From contig SLDA01000050.1 of assembly GCA_007125545.1 (NCBI GenBank), positions 1 to 32,162 of the forward strand: a DNA stretch of 32,162 nucleotides, given 5' to 3'. Both the position numbers and the translations under genes were made by a program. Shown here piece after piece: positions 1-7,667 of this stretch. Within the stretch, counting starts at the first letter, position 1. Each line of letters starts with the position of its first letter. The notes below the pieces were generated by a model. It saw only the letters and a program-made list of their open reading frames with translations. It did not search any database and was not told the DNA's origin. The DNA is from Thermoflexales bacterium. Lineage in GTDB: Bacteria; Chloroflexota; Anaerolineae; B4-G1; SLSP01.

Positions 1-39
1 CCGAGCCCCCAAATTAGCTAAAACGTTCTATTTCTGGCG

Positions 40-68
40 TTGACAAGCAGCGCTTTTGGTGCTATAGT
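40..68 (+). promoter_or_regulatory. sigma70-type promoter TTGACA-N17-TATAGT
   Basis: TTGACA at 40-45, 17-nt spacer, TATAGT at 63-68; lies upstream of the nrdD leader. Confidence 0.75.
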
Positions 69-319
69 AACAGCGGGTCTGCGATAAAAATCTGCATTAC
101 ACTTCAAGCAACCCCTACTGCTAGTGGTGAAGTTCATTGCTGCCACAACATAGACGCGCATCAATGTATCATGCATTTCTGCATCAATTTTCATTGATGT
201 ATTTGTAGTTTCGGATTGTTGGTTAGCATTCCACAGTGAAGGTATTGTAGACAGATATCGGAGTTGCACGCCGGTTATTGTGTGCAGGCGGACGGCGGCA
301 CTCCAGGGTTGGGCCTGGC

Positions 320-349
320 CCCCAGGGGACGGTCTCTGGGGCTTTTTTT
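320..349 (+). terminator. intrinsic terminator upstream of nrdD (possible attenuator)
   Basis: 9-bp stem CCCCAGGGG/TCTCTGGGG (with G-U pairs), ACGG loop, followed by C and seven T; located between the promoter at 40-68 and the nrdD start. Confidence 0.75.
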
Positions 350-429
350 GTGGGTGATTTCTACGGGTTCGACGCTGGATTATGTGCACATCTCCGAACT
401 ACGTGTGTCTGAAAGGAGCGGGTTCAGGT

Positions 430-2496
430 ATGCCGGTGGATAAGGTTGTCAAGCGTGATGGGTCGGAGGAGGCCTTTGATCGGGTCCGGATAGAGCGAGC
501 GATCTATGCCGCAGCCCGCGCAGTCGGGAACGGTCTTGGTCGCACGTGGGCGGAAACACTGTCGTGGGCGGTGGTGGCGCTGCTAGATGAACGTATCAAC
601 GGCAGCGGAAAAGCGCCTCATGTGGAGGATATCCAGGACCTTGTCGAGGAGGTTCTGGTCAAGTCGGAGCATCTTCGGGTAGCCAAGGCATACATTTTAT
701 ACCGGCAGCAGCGTGCGGAGGCGCGCGACACGACACGAATGCTGCTGGATTCTGAGAAGCTGGTAGACGATTACCTCGGACGGGCCGACTGGCGGGTGAC
801 TGAGAACAGCAATATGAACTATTCGCTACAGGGCCTCAACTTCTACGTGGCCTCGTCGATAGCGGCCCGCTACTGGTTGCACCGCATTTATCCCCCCGAG
901 GTCCAGGAGGCCCATGCCGGTGCCGACATTCACGTGCATGATCTCGGGATGCTGTCAGTCTACTGCTGTGGCTGGGATCTGCAGGATTTGCTGGATCAAG
1001 GGTTCGGCGGCGTCGCGGCGAAGGTCGAGAGCAAACCACCCCGACATCTGCGTACCGCCTTGGGCCAGCTCGTCAACTTCTTCTACACGCTGCAGGGCGA
1101 GTCCGCAGGTGCCGTCGCTGTCTCGAACTTCGACACGCTGCTGGCACCCTTTGTGCGCTACGATGGGTTGGATTATGCTCAGGTCAAGCAAGCTATGCAG
1201 GAGTTTGTCTATAATATCAACGTTCCAACGCGTGTAGGCTTTCAAACTCCGTTTACCAACCTGACAATGGATCTGGTCCCACCCTCAACACTCGCCAACG
1301 AAGCCGTGGTGCTGGGGGGAGAGACATTGGACGCCGTCTACGGCGAATTCCAGGCGGAGATGAACCTGATCAATCGCGCCTTTGCCGAAGTTATGGTAGA
1401 AGGTGATGCGCGGGGGCGTGTCTTTACTTTTCCCATCCCCACGTACAATATCACCCCCGACTTTAACTGGGAGAACCCCGAACTGGAGCCGGTCTGGGCG
1501 ATGACCGCTCGCTACGGTACGCCCTACTTCGCCAATTTCGTCAACAGCGAGATGAGCCCGGATGACGCGCGGAGCATGTGCTGCCGTCTGCGCCTGGACA
1601 ACCGCGAGCTGCGTAATCGCATGGGCGGTCTCTTCGCAGCGGCGCCCCTTACGGGATCCGTGGGTGTCGTGACCATCAATATGGCACGTCTGGGCTACAC
1701 CGCTCGCCACGAGCCCGACTTCCGAGAGCGGCTGGAGCGATTGATGGAAGTTGCGCGGACGAGCCTCGAGATCAAACGCAAGATGCTGGAGTCTCTAACG
1801 GAACGTGGCCTCTACCCTTACAGCTACCACTATCTCCGCGACGTCAAGGCTGCCACGGGAGGATACTGGAGCAACCACTTCTCGACCATTGGCCTCAACG
1901 GGATGAACGAAGCGTGTTTGAATCTGCTGGGCGTGGACATTGCACATCCCGAAGGGCGTGCCTTCGCGTTGCGCACTCTCGAGTTTATGCGCGACATTCT
2001 GACGCGATTCCAGGAGGAGACCGGCAATCTCTACAATCTCGAAGCTACGCCGGCAGAAGGGGCCACGTACCGGCTGGCCCGCACAGACCTGGAACGCTAT
2101 CCCGATATCATCACCGCGGGCACCTCGGTGTCGCCTTACTATACCAACTCCACTCATCTGCCGGTTAACTACAGTGATGACCTCTTCGAGGTGCTGGACC
2201 ACCAGGATGAGCTTCAGAAGCTCTACTCTGGCGGGACCGTGTTGCATATCTTCCTTGGTGAGCAGCTTGAGGATTGGCGGCAAGCTCGCGATCTGGTGCG
2301 GACCGTCGCCGAGAATTACAGCTTGCCCTACTATACATTGACGCCGACATTCAGTGTCTGTCCGGTTCACGGTTATATAAGCGGGGAGCACCGGTATTGT
2401 CCGTATGCGCATACGCCCGAGGAACTGGCGCGTTTCGGGGTGTCGGTCGCCGGAGTTCCTGTTCCAGCGGCCTCTTTAGTGTCGGTTAGTGATTAG
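430..2496 (+). CDS. nrdD: anaerobic ribonucleoside-triphosphate reductase, large polypeptide (ATP-cone + catalytic barrel, lacks glycyl radical domain)
   Basis: ORF 382..2496; ATG at 430 preceded by AAGGAG. N-terminal ATP-cone (VVKRDGSEEAFDRVRIERAI), NMNYSLQGLNFYVAS...HVHDLGMLSVYCCGWDLQDLL, C-terminal TPTFSVCPVHGYISGEH. Confidence 0.93.
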   Translation: MPVDKVVKRDGSEEAFDRVRIERAIYAAARAVGNGLGRTWAETLSWAVVALLDERINGSGKAPHVEDIQDLVEEVLVKSEHLRVAKAYILYRQQRAEARDTTRMLLDSEKLVDDYLGRADWRVTENSNMNYSLQGLNFYVASSIAARYWLHRIYPPEVQEAHAGADIHVHDLGMLSVYCCGWDLQDLLDQGFGGVAAKVESKPPRHLRTALGQLVNFFYTLQGESAGAVAVSNFDTLLAPFVRYDGLDYAQVKQAMQEFVYNINVPTRVGFQTPFTNLTMDLVPPSTLANEAVVLGGETLDAVYGEFQAEMNLINRAFAEVMVEGDARGRVFTFPIPTYNITPDFNWENPELEPVWAMTARYGTPYFANFVNSEMSPDDARSMCCRLRLDNRELRNRMGGLFAAAPLTGSVGVVTINMARLGYTARHEPDFRERLERLMEVARTSLEIKRKMLESLTERGLYPYSYHYLRDVKAATGGYWSNHFSTIGLNGMNEACLNLLGVDIAHPEGRAFALRTLEFMRDILTRFQEETGNLYNLEATPAEGATYRLARTDLERYPDIITAGTSVSPYYTNSTHLPVNYSDDLFEVLDHQDELQKLYSGGTVLHIFLGEQLEDWRQARDLVRTVAENYSLPYYTLTPTFSVCPVHGYISGEHRYCPYAHTPEELARFGVSVAGVPVPAASLVSVSD

Positions 2497-2511
2497 CGGA
2501 GGTAAGGTAGA

Positions 2512-2700
2512 ATGATGTCTTTGGACGAGCAGAAGCAAGTGGTAGATGGTGAAGATGTCGAGGTTAAAGTGCCGTGCGAGATCTACTCGCGGATTGTTGG
2601 GTATCTCCGGCCCGTGCAGGCGTGGAATCAGGGAAAGCAGCAGGAATACCGGGAGCGTCAGGTGTTCGATGTGACGGCTTCCGAGCGATCAGAGTCCTAG
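2512..2700 (+). CDS. anaerobic RNR glycyl-radical domain as a separate small protein
   Basis: 62 aa containing CEIYSRIVGYLRPVQAWNQGKQQEYRERQVFDV, the NrdD glycyl-radical signature (RIVGYLRPV..WNQGKQ.E...R); GGAGGT SD upstream of ATG. Confidence 0.88.
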   Translation: MMSLDEQKQVVDGEDVEVKVPCEIYSRIVGYLRPVQAWNQGKQQEYRERQVFDVTASERSES

Positions 2701-2723
2701 ATGCAGTTGACCATATAGGAGCA

Positions 2724-2760
2724 TCCTCCGCGCCGCGCATAGCCTGCGCGGCGCGGAGGA
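2724..2760. repeat. 16-bp perfect inverted repeat (stem-loop) between the glycyl-radical ORF and nrdG
   Basis: TCCTCCGCGCCGCGCA-TAGCC-TGCGCGGCGCGGAGGA; no long U tract follows. Confidence 0.9.
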
Positions 2761-2820
2761 GTTTATACTACGGCAAATGGATAACATTCCCCACGGACGC
2801 TATGGAGAGGCGCTGTTCGG

Positions 2821-3537
2821 ATGATCGAGTTCAAGGGCTGGGTGCGCACATCGCTGATTGACTACCCCGGCAAGATCGCATCGGTATTGTTTGCGGGCGG
2901 CTGTAATTTCCGCTGCCCAATGTGTCACAATGGCGAACTTGTAGAGCGCTCTGCGAGTTTGCCTTCGTTGGATGTCGCTAAGGTGTTGGCTCATTTGGAG
3001 CGGCGGGCCGGCAAGCTCACCGGAGTCGTGGTCAGTGGTGGCGAGCCTACGCTGCAACCGGAGCTACCCTCTTTTTTGGCGCGCGTCCGCGAAATGGGAT
3101 ATGCCGTTAAACTTGATACGAACGGATATCGTCCTGATGTATTACGTGGGCTGTTGACCGTTCGCCTGCTCGACGCCGTTGCCCTCGATGTAAAGGCCCC
3201 ACCCACGAAGTACCCGCTGCTCGCGGGCGTGCCTGACCTCGATCCCGGGGCGATTGGCCAGTCGTTGGCTTTGATCGGCGCGGCGCAGCTTCCCTGTGAG
3301 TTTCGGACGACGGTAGTGCCGGGTCTGCTCGACGCAGATGACATCGAGGCTATAGCCCGTTGGATCGTAGACGCGGGCCGGGGAGCTGCTTCATCTTATG
3401 TCCTGCAGCAGTTTCGTGGGACGACTACGCTGAGCCCCGCCTTGAACGGCGCGATTCCCTACCCGGTTGCGGAGTTGGAAGGTATGGCTGCGCGCGCGCG
3501 GCGCTGGGTGGACGATGTTAGACTTCGAGGCGTTTGA
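2821..3537 (+). CDS. nrdG: anaerobic RNR activating protein (radical SAM)
   Basis: GWVRTSLIDYPGKIASVLFAGGCNFRCPMCHNGELV: radical SAM CxxxCxxC motif of the NrdG-like family, downstream of nrdD; VVVSGGEPTLQPEL. Confidence 0.9.
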   Translation: MIEFKGWVRTSLIDYPGKIASVLFAGGCNFRCPMCHNGELVERSASLPSLDVAKVLAHLERRAGKLTGVVVSGGEPTLQPELPSFLARVREMGYAVKLDTNGYRPDVLRGLLTVRLLDAVALDVKAPPTKYPLLAGVPDLDPGAIGQSLALIGAAQLPCEFRTTVVPGLLDADDIEAIARWIVDAGRGAASSYVLQQFRGTTTLSPALNGAIPYPVAELEGMAARARRWVDDVRLRGV

Positions 3538-3673
3538 TCCGTAAGGTAAGGCGAGCTTTGACGACTCGTCGCCGGATGACCGGTGCGCATGGCCGTTAAC
3601 GGAAGGCCTGAGTAGGCTGCCCAGGTATCACCCGGGACTGATGCTGGCTCCACTCCGTGACGTATCCGGATGC

Positions 3674-3720
3674 CAGGCGCCAACAAGCCCCAGCGGTATG
3701 TGGGGGCTTGTTGGTGCCTG
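3674..3720. terminator. likely bidirectional terminator stem-loop between convergent genes
   Basis: 18-bp stem CAGGCGCCAACAAGCCCC / GGGGCTTGTTGGTGCCTG with 11-nt loop (one G-U pair), between nrdG (+) and the aldo/keto reductase (-). Confidence 0.7.
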
Positions 3721-3750
3721 ACCCGAAGTAAGGTCCGGGGTCCGGGAGAG

Positions 3751-4755
3751 CTATTTCTTACTCAACTGCGCGCTATACATATCGCCGGCTCGCTCTTCTG
3801 AGCGGTCGGTAGCGGGAGGGGGCTGGGGCGAGAACTCGGATATCCTGGATCTTAGGTCACGCGTCATCTCAATGTCTGCGGCGCCCAACGAGTCCTCGAG
3901 CTGGTCGACGTTGCGTGCACCGATAATCGGCGCCGTTACCGCCGGGTGGCTGCCGACCCACGCGACGGCCAGACTCACCGGATTGTAGCCGTTTTCCCGC
4001 GCGAAGGCGGCGAAGTCGTCGGCGGCCTGATAGGCCCAATCTTCGCTGTAACGTCTCTGATACATCTCATTGGAGACCAGCCGTCCTTCTTCGGGGCGCC
4101 GGTCGACCCCGTATTTCCCGGTCAGCAGGCCGCCGCCGAGCGGGCTGTAAGGCATAACGCCCAGCTTTTCCGATTGAGCCATCGGTAGAATCTCGACTTC
4201 GGCCTGACGCTTGACCAGATTGTACATCGGTTGCAGCACTTCGAACCGGGCGAAGTCGTGCAGGGCCGAGATACCCAAGGCTTTTGCGACTTGCCATGCC
4301 GCGAAGTTGCTGGCAGCAGGGTAGAGAATTCTTCCCTGTCGCACAAGGGCGTCCAGCGCGCGGAGGGTCTCCTCTATCGGCGTATTCTCATCGAAGTGAT
4401 GGATGAAATATATATCAATGTAGTCGGTGCCAAGGCGCCGCAGGCTGCCCTCGATCGCCCGCATCAGGTGGCGCCGGCTCGCGCCGCGAGCATTTACGTC
4501 CTGGCCCATTGGGAAGGAGGCTTTGGTCGTGATCACGACCTCGTCCCGGCACTCTTTGATGAGTTGTCCGAGTATCTCCTCAGACCGACCGGCTTGGTAT
4601 ACGTTAGCGCAATCGTAGAAATTGATGCCTGCATCCCGGCAGCGATCGAACATAGCTTGCGACATCTCTTCATCAGCGTCTCCGCCGAACGACATCGTAC
4701 CGAAACAAAGTGTTGAGACCTTTACACCGGTGTTGCCCAACGATTTGTACTGCAT
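3751..4755 (-). CDS. aldo/keto reductase
   Basis: MQYKSLGNTGVKVSTLCFGTMSFGG...FYDCANVYQAGRSEEILG...DYIDIYFIHHFD; AAGGAG SD upstream. Confidence 0.93.
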   Translation of the reverse strand: MQYKSLGNTGVKVSTLCFGTMSFGGDADEEMSQAMFDRCRDAGINFYDCANVYQAGRSEEILGQLIKECRDEVVITTKASFPMGQDVNARGASRRHLMRAIEGSLRRLGTDYIDIYFIHHFDENTPIEETLRALDALVRQGRILYPAASNFAAWQVAKALGISALHDFARFEVLQPMYNLVKRQAEVEILPMAQSEKLGVMPYSPLGGGLLTGKYGVDRRPEEGRLVSNEMYQRRYSEDWAYQAADDFAAFARENGYNPVSLAVAWVGSHPAVTAPIIGARNVDQLEDSLGAADIEMTRDLRSRISEFSPQPPPATDRSEERAGDMYSAQLSKK

Positions 4756-4837
4756 CTTGACTCCTTTCGCAGTCTGAGGGAAAGTGGCCTTCTATGCACG
4801 CTTCAGCAGAAGCTGCTACGGTTGTGCGGGGTCTAGG

Positions 4838-5572
4838 TTATGCGGATTGTTCAACCTGACGCGCTGAGCGGAGGTTGCTATGACCAGGTGACTCAAAAGT
4901 CAGGTAGTCGTCGGTCGCGTCTTCCAGATCGCTGTAGGCGCCCCGATATTCTGGAGGGAGGAGGGTTGCGATCTGATACATCATCTCGTCGACGATCTGT
5001 TGGCGGATAGCGCTCGTTATCTTCACACCCTCCGTGTCAAGCGAAAACGGATTTCCGACCACGACGTGATAGTCTGTCCGCTTAAGTCGTTTGATGTTCT
5101 CCATTACATTCTCGCCTCCATAGCAGGCCACGGGCCAGACCGGCGCGCCGCTGTGTTCCGCCACAAGCACGACGCCGGGCTTGCCCCGCTGCAAACGCCC
5201 GTCGTGGCTGCGCGTACCCTCGGGAGTGATGAATAGGATGCGACCTTCCGCGAGGGCCTCGAGTCCTCGACGCATCGCGGTCACGTCGACGGCTTCCCTC
5301 TCGATGGGGATGACATCCCAATTTCTGAAGAGTAGTCTGTAGATTGGATTGCTCCAGTTCTCGGCTTTGGAGTAGCCGATACCCAAGTCACTAGGCGTTC
5401 GAGGATAGATTACGGGCAATTCCAGGAAGTTCACGTGATTGACAATAATAATCAGGGGGCCCTCAGGGGGGATGCGAGCAAGTTGATCGGCATCCACCTT
5501 GCATATGAGACCCGTGACGAGCCGGGCCAGAGCATTAAGGATACGGCGGAAGATGAGTTTGGTGGGCTTCAT
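4838..5572 (-). CDS. 1-acyl-sn-glycerol-3-phosphate acyltransferase-like protein (PlsC family)
   Basis: NHVNFLELPVIY (NHxxxxD-like motif with E), FITPEGTRSHDGRLQRGKPGVVLVA; start taken at internal MKPTKLIFRR with AGGAC upstream. Confidence 0.85.
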   Translation of the reverse strand: MKPTKLIFRRILNALARLVTGLICKVDADQLARIPPEGPLIIIVNHVNFLELPVIYPRTPSDLGIGYSKAENWSNPIYRLLFRNWDVIPIEREAVDVTAMRRGLEALAEGRILFITPEGTRSHDGRLQRGKPGVVLVAEHSGAPVWPVACYGGENVMENIKRLKRTDYHVVVGNPFSLDTEGVKITSAIRQQIVDEMMYQIATLLPPEYRGAYSDLEDATDDYLTFESPGHSNLRSARQVEQSA

Positions 5573-5653
5573 ATTTGTCCTGGAAGATGGTTGTGGTTCG
5601 GATCCCGGATGGAGGGCACCGTGGCCCTCCATCCGGACGTCGTTAGTCCGATG

Positions 5654-6349
5654 CTACCGGCGGTACCCTTCGACGGCAGCTTCATCTTGCATCAGGAGCA
5701 CGCGCTCGACACAGATCTCACTGGGCCAGCTTTCCCTGATGCGCGTATTGATGGGTCCCTGTGCCAAGAGACGGAGTCCAAAGCTCCAACCGTTAATCTG
5801 AAGCCTCTGGACCGAGATACGCGGTACACATTGCGATGCGGTCATTCCGAACGCTCCGGTCAGATCGAGATCGTCCCGAATCTGCCGTGGTAGATTATCC
5901 GCCGCCTCCTCGAGCAACGATTGCTCAGCATAGATCCTGACGCTTAACACATTGGGCTCTATGCCGAAAACCATCTCAGCCTCTCCATCGATGCTCTCCT
6001 CAATCCGATCGCGAATCATCGCGTTGAGGTCGTTTTCTGAGACGATGATGCGGACCCGCTCACCCGATTCGATTTCCTTCAGCTCGCCCAAGTCCTCGTA
6101 GGAACTCATGCGATACTCCGTCAGGCCAGGTGTTGGCACAGGCGTTGCTGCCGGCGAGCTGCTCACGCCAAACCACTGCAACACCGGGCCGATAATGGGC
6201 CACTCAGGTACCGGAGGCAGCGCTTGCGCGCTATTGCCTGCTTCAGCACGACTCGCCGCGACGGGTACAGGGATGGCCGTCATTACGAGGGCCACCAGAA
6301 CAGCGATCAGCAACACGTAGTTTAACTTGCCGTTCAACTTGGTATTCAT
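5654..6349 (-). CDS. secreted/membrane-anchored protein of unknown function
   Basis: N-terminal hydrophobic signal YVLLIAVLVALVMTAIPVPVAAS, then Pro/Thr linker and an alpha/beta-looking domain; no family recognised. Confidence 0.6.
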   Translation of the reverse strand: MNTKLNGKLNYVLLIAVLVALVMTAIPVPVAASRAEAGNSAQALPPVPEWPIIGPVLQWFGVSSSPAATPVPTPGLTEYRMSSYEDLGELKEIESGERVRIIVSENDLNAMIRDRIEESIDGEAEMVFGIEPNVLSVRIYAEQSLLEEAADNLPRQIRDDLDLTGAFGMTASQCVPRISVQRLQINGWSFGLRLLAQGPINTRIRESWPSEICVERVLLMQDEAAVEGYRR

Positions 6350-6388
6350 AGGTTGTTAGACCTCCACTGACAGTATTGTTTCTACGGC

Positions 6389-7387
6389 CTACTCTTCATC
6401 AATGCCCCACCAGTAGAGCTCCGCGAGCTTGGTATGCTCCTCGTGGAGCCGTACGTAGCTTTCGTAGCGATGTTGGCCGATATCGCCGCGCGCCAGCGCT
6501 TCGCGCACAGCACAGTCGGGTTCAACGGTGTGGGTGCAGTCGGAGAAGTTGCAGTGGGGAACGTAGGGTGCGATATCCGGGAAGTAGGCATCGATCTCCT
6601 CCGGGTCGAGATCGAAGAGGGCCAGGGCGCGGATGCCGGGTGTATCAGCAACCCAACCACCCACCTCCAGCGGCACGAGTTCGGTGACGGTCGTGGTATG
6701 GCGTCCCTTGCCTGTGGCGGTGCTGACGTTCATAACACGCTGGCCGAGCCCCGGCTCCAACCTGTTTAGCAGGCTCGACTTGCCCACACCGGATGGCCCA
6801 ATCAGGGCCGAGATGCGGCCTTGGAGCCGGTCCCTAAGTTCATCGATGCCCTCGCCTGTGAGCGCGCTGGTGTAGAGCACGGGATATCCAATGGATTCAT
6901 AGATGCTGAACATCCGCTCAGCCTCGCCAGGCGGTACAAGATCGATCTTGTTGGCGCAGATAACCGGCGGAATCTCCTGCCGCTCTGCGCCCACCAGGAG
7001 CCGATCCAGCATGCGCAGCCGGGGCTCCGGATTCGCCGAAGCGATCACGAATACTACCTGATCCGGATTGGCGATGATAACTTGCTCCTGCTCACGCAGG
7101 TAGCCCTTTCTATCCCAGCGGCGTGTACCTCGTCCCGAGGAGAGCGGCTTGAGCCGTGAGAGCGCGCGTACCCGCTCATCGACATCTACGATGGTATAAC
7201 CGCCGTCCTGCGAGACCCGCCATTGGACGCGATCTCCAACCGCCACAAGGGTTGTCTCGCTGCGCTCCTTCTTCAGCCGCCCGCGAACACGTGCTGTGAT
7301 TTGTTCCCCTTCTTCGGTCAAAACGGTGTAGAAGCCGCTCAGAGATTTGATCACCAGCCCCGTTTCTAGATCCTGGCTCGAACTCAT
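6389..7387 (-). CDS. rsgA: ribosome small subunit-dependent GTPase A
   Basis: OB fold, VCANKIDL, circularly permuted GTPase GPSGVGKSSLLNRL, DTPGIR, and Cys/His zinc motif HCNFSDCTHTVEPDCAV. Confidence 0.95.
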   Translation of the reverse strand: MSSSQDLETGLVIKSLSGFYTVLTEEGEQITARVRGRLKKERSETTLVAVGDRVQWRVSQDGGYTIVDVDERVRALSRLKPLSSGRGTRRWDRKGYLREQEQVIIANPDQVVFVIASANPEPRLRMLDRLLVGAERQEIPPVICANKIDLVPPGEAERMFSIYESIGYPVLYTSALTGEGIDELRDRLQGRISALIGPSGVGKSSLLNRLEPGLGQRVMNVSTATGKGRHTTTVTELVPLEVGGWVADTPGIRALALFDLDPEEIDAYFPDIAPYVPHCNFSDCTHTVEPDCAVREALARGDIGQHRYESYVRLHEEHTKLAELYWWGIDEE

Positions 7388-7539
7388 ATGGTTCCGGTCA
7401 ATAGGTCACCTCAAGTATATTTTTCATTATTCCGATTGTACCTGGACTTTCCTTCAAAAGCAACAGCCATCCTTGCCCCTTCAAATGCCGGTCGCGCCGC
7501 GCAGATAAGCGGACTTTAGAGACTTGGAGACATTCTGTG

Positions 7540-7568
7540 TTGACGGCATACTGAACTGCATCTATACT
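7540..7568 (+). promoter_or_regulatory. sigma70-type promoter TTGACG-N17-TATACT
   Basis: TTGACG 7540-7545, 17-nt spacer, TATACT 7563-7568, upstream of the M23/GH gene. Confidence 0.65.
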
Positions 7569-7583
7569 GGGAATGGGGTCGGC

Positions 7584-7611
7584 GTTAACCGAAGTGTAAC
7601 TGCCCTGTAAC
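7584..7611 (+). promoter_or_regulatory. three (G/T)(T/G)TAAC half-sites with exact 11-nt period
   Basis: GTTAAC 7584-7589, TGTAAC 7595-7600, TGTAAC 7606-7611. Confidence 0.45.
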
Positions 7612-7667
7612 GCTTGCCCTCTCTGGCCGGCATGGCATCGCCGCTTTCGTGTACGCAAGGAGATTGT

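Noticed and set aside
55-75. Possible NrdR box around GTGCTATAGTAAC near the nrdD promoter
   Set aside because: Only a weak partial match to the NrdR consensus, no second tandem box, and it is explained by the -10 element.
18-389. Minus-strand 123-aa ORF at the window start
   Set aside because: Low-complexity basic sequence with no recognisable domain; it overlaps the plus-strand promoter, leader and terminator, so it is probably a chance ORF.
1795-2412. 205-aa ORF antisense to nrdD
   Set aside because: Reads as a shadow ORF of a GC-rich coding gene; no domain recognised, and nrdD on the other strand is certain.
3538-3673. tRNA or known riboswitch in the convergent intergenic region
   Set aside because: No T-loop GGTTCRAATCC, no acceptor pairing and no recognisable riboswitch core.
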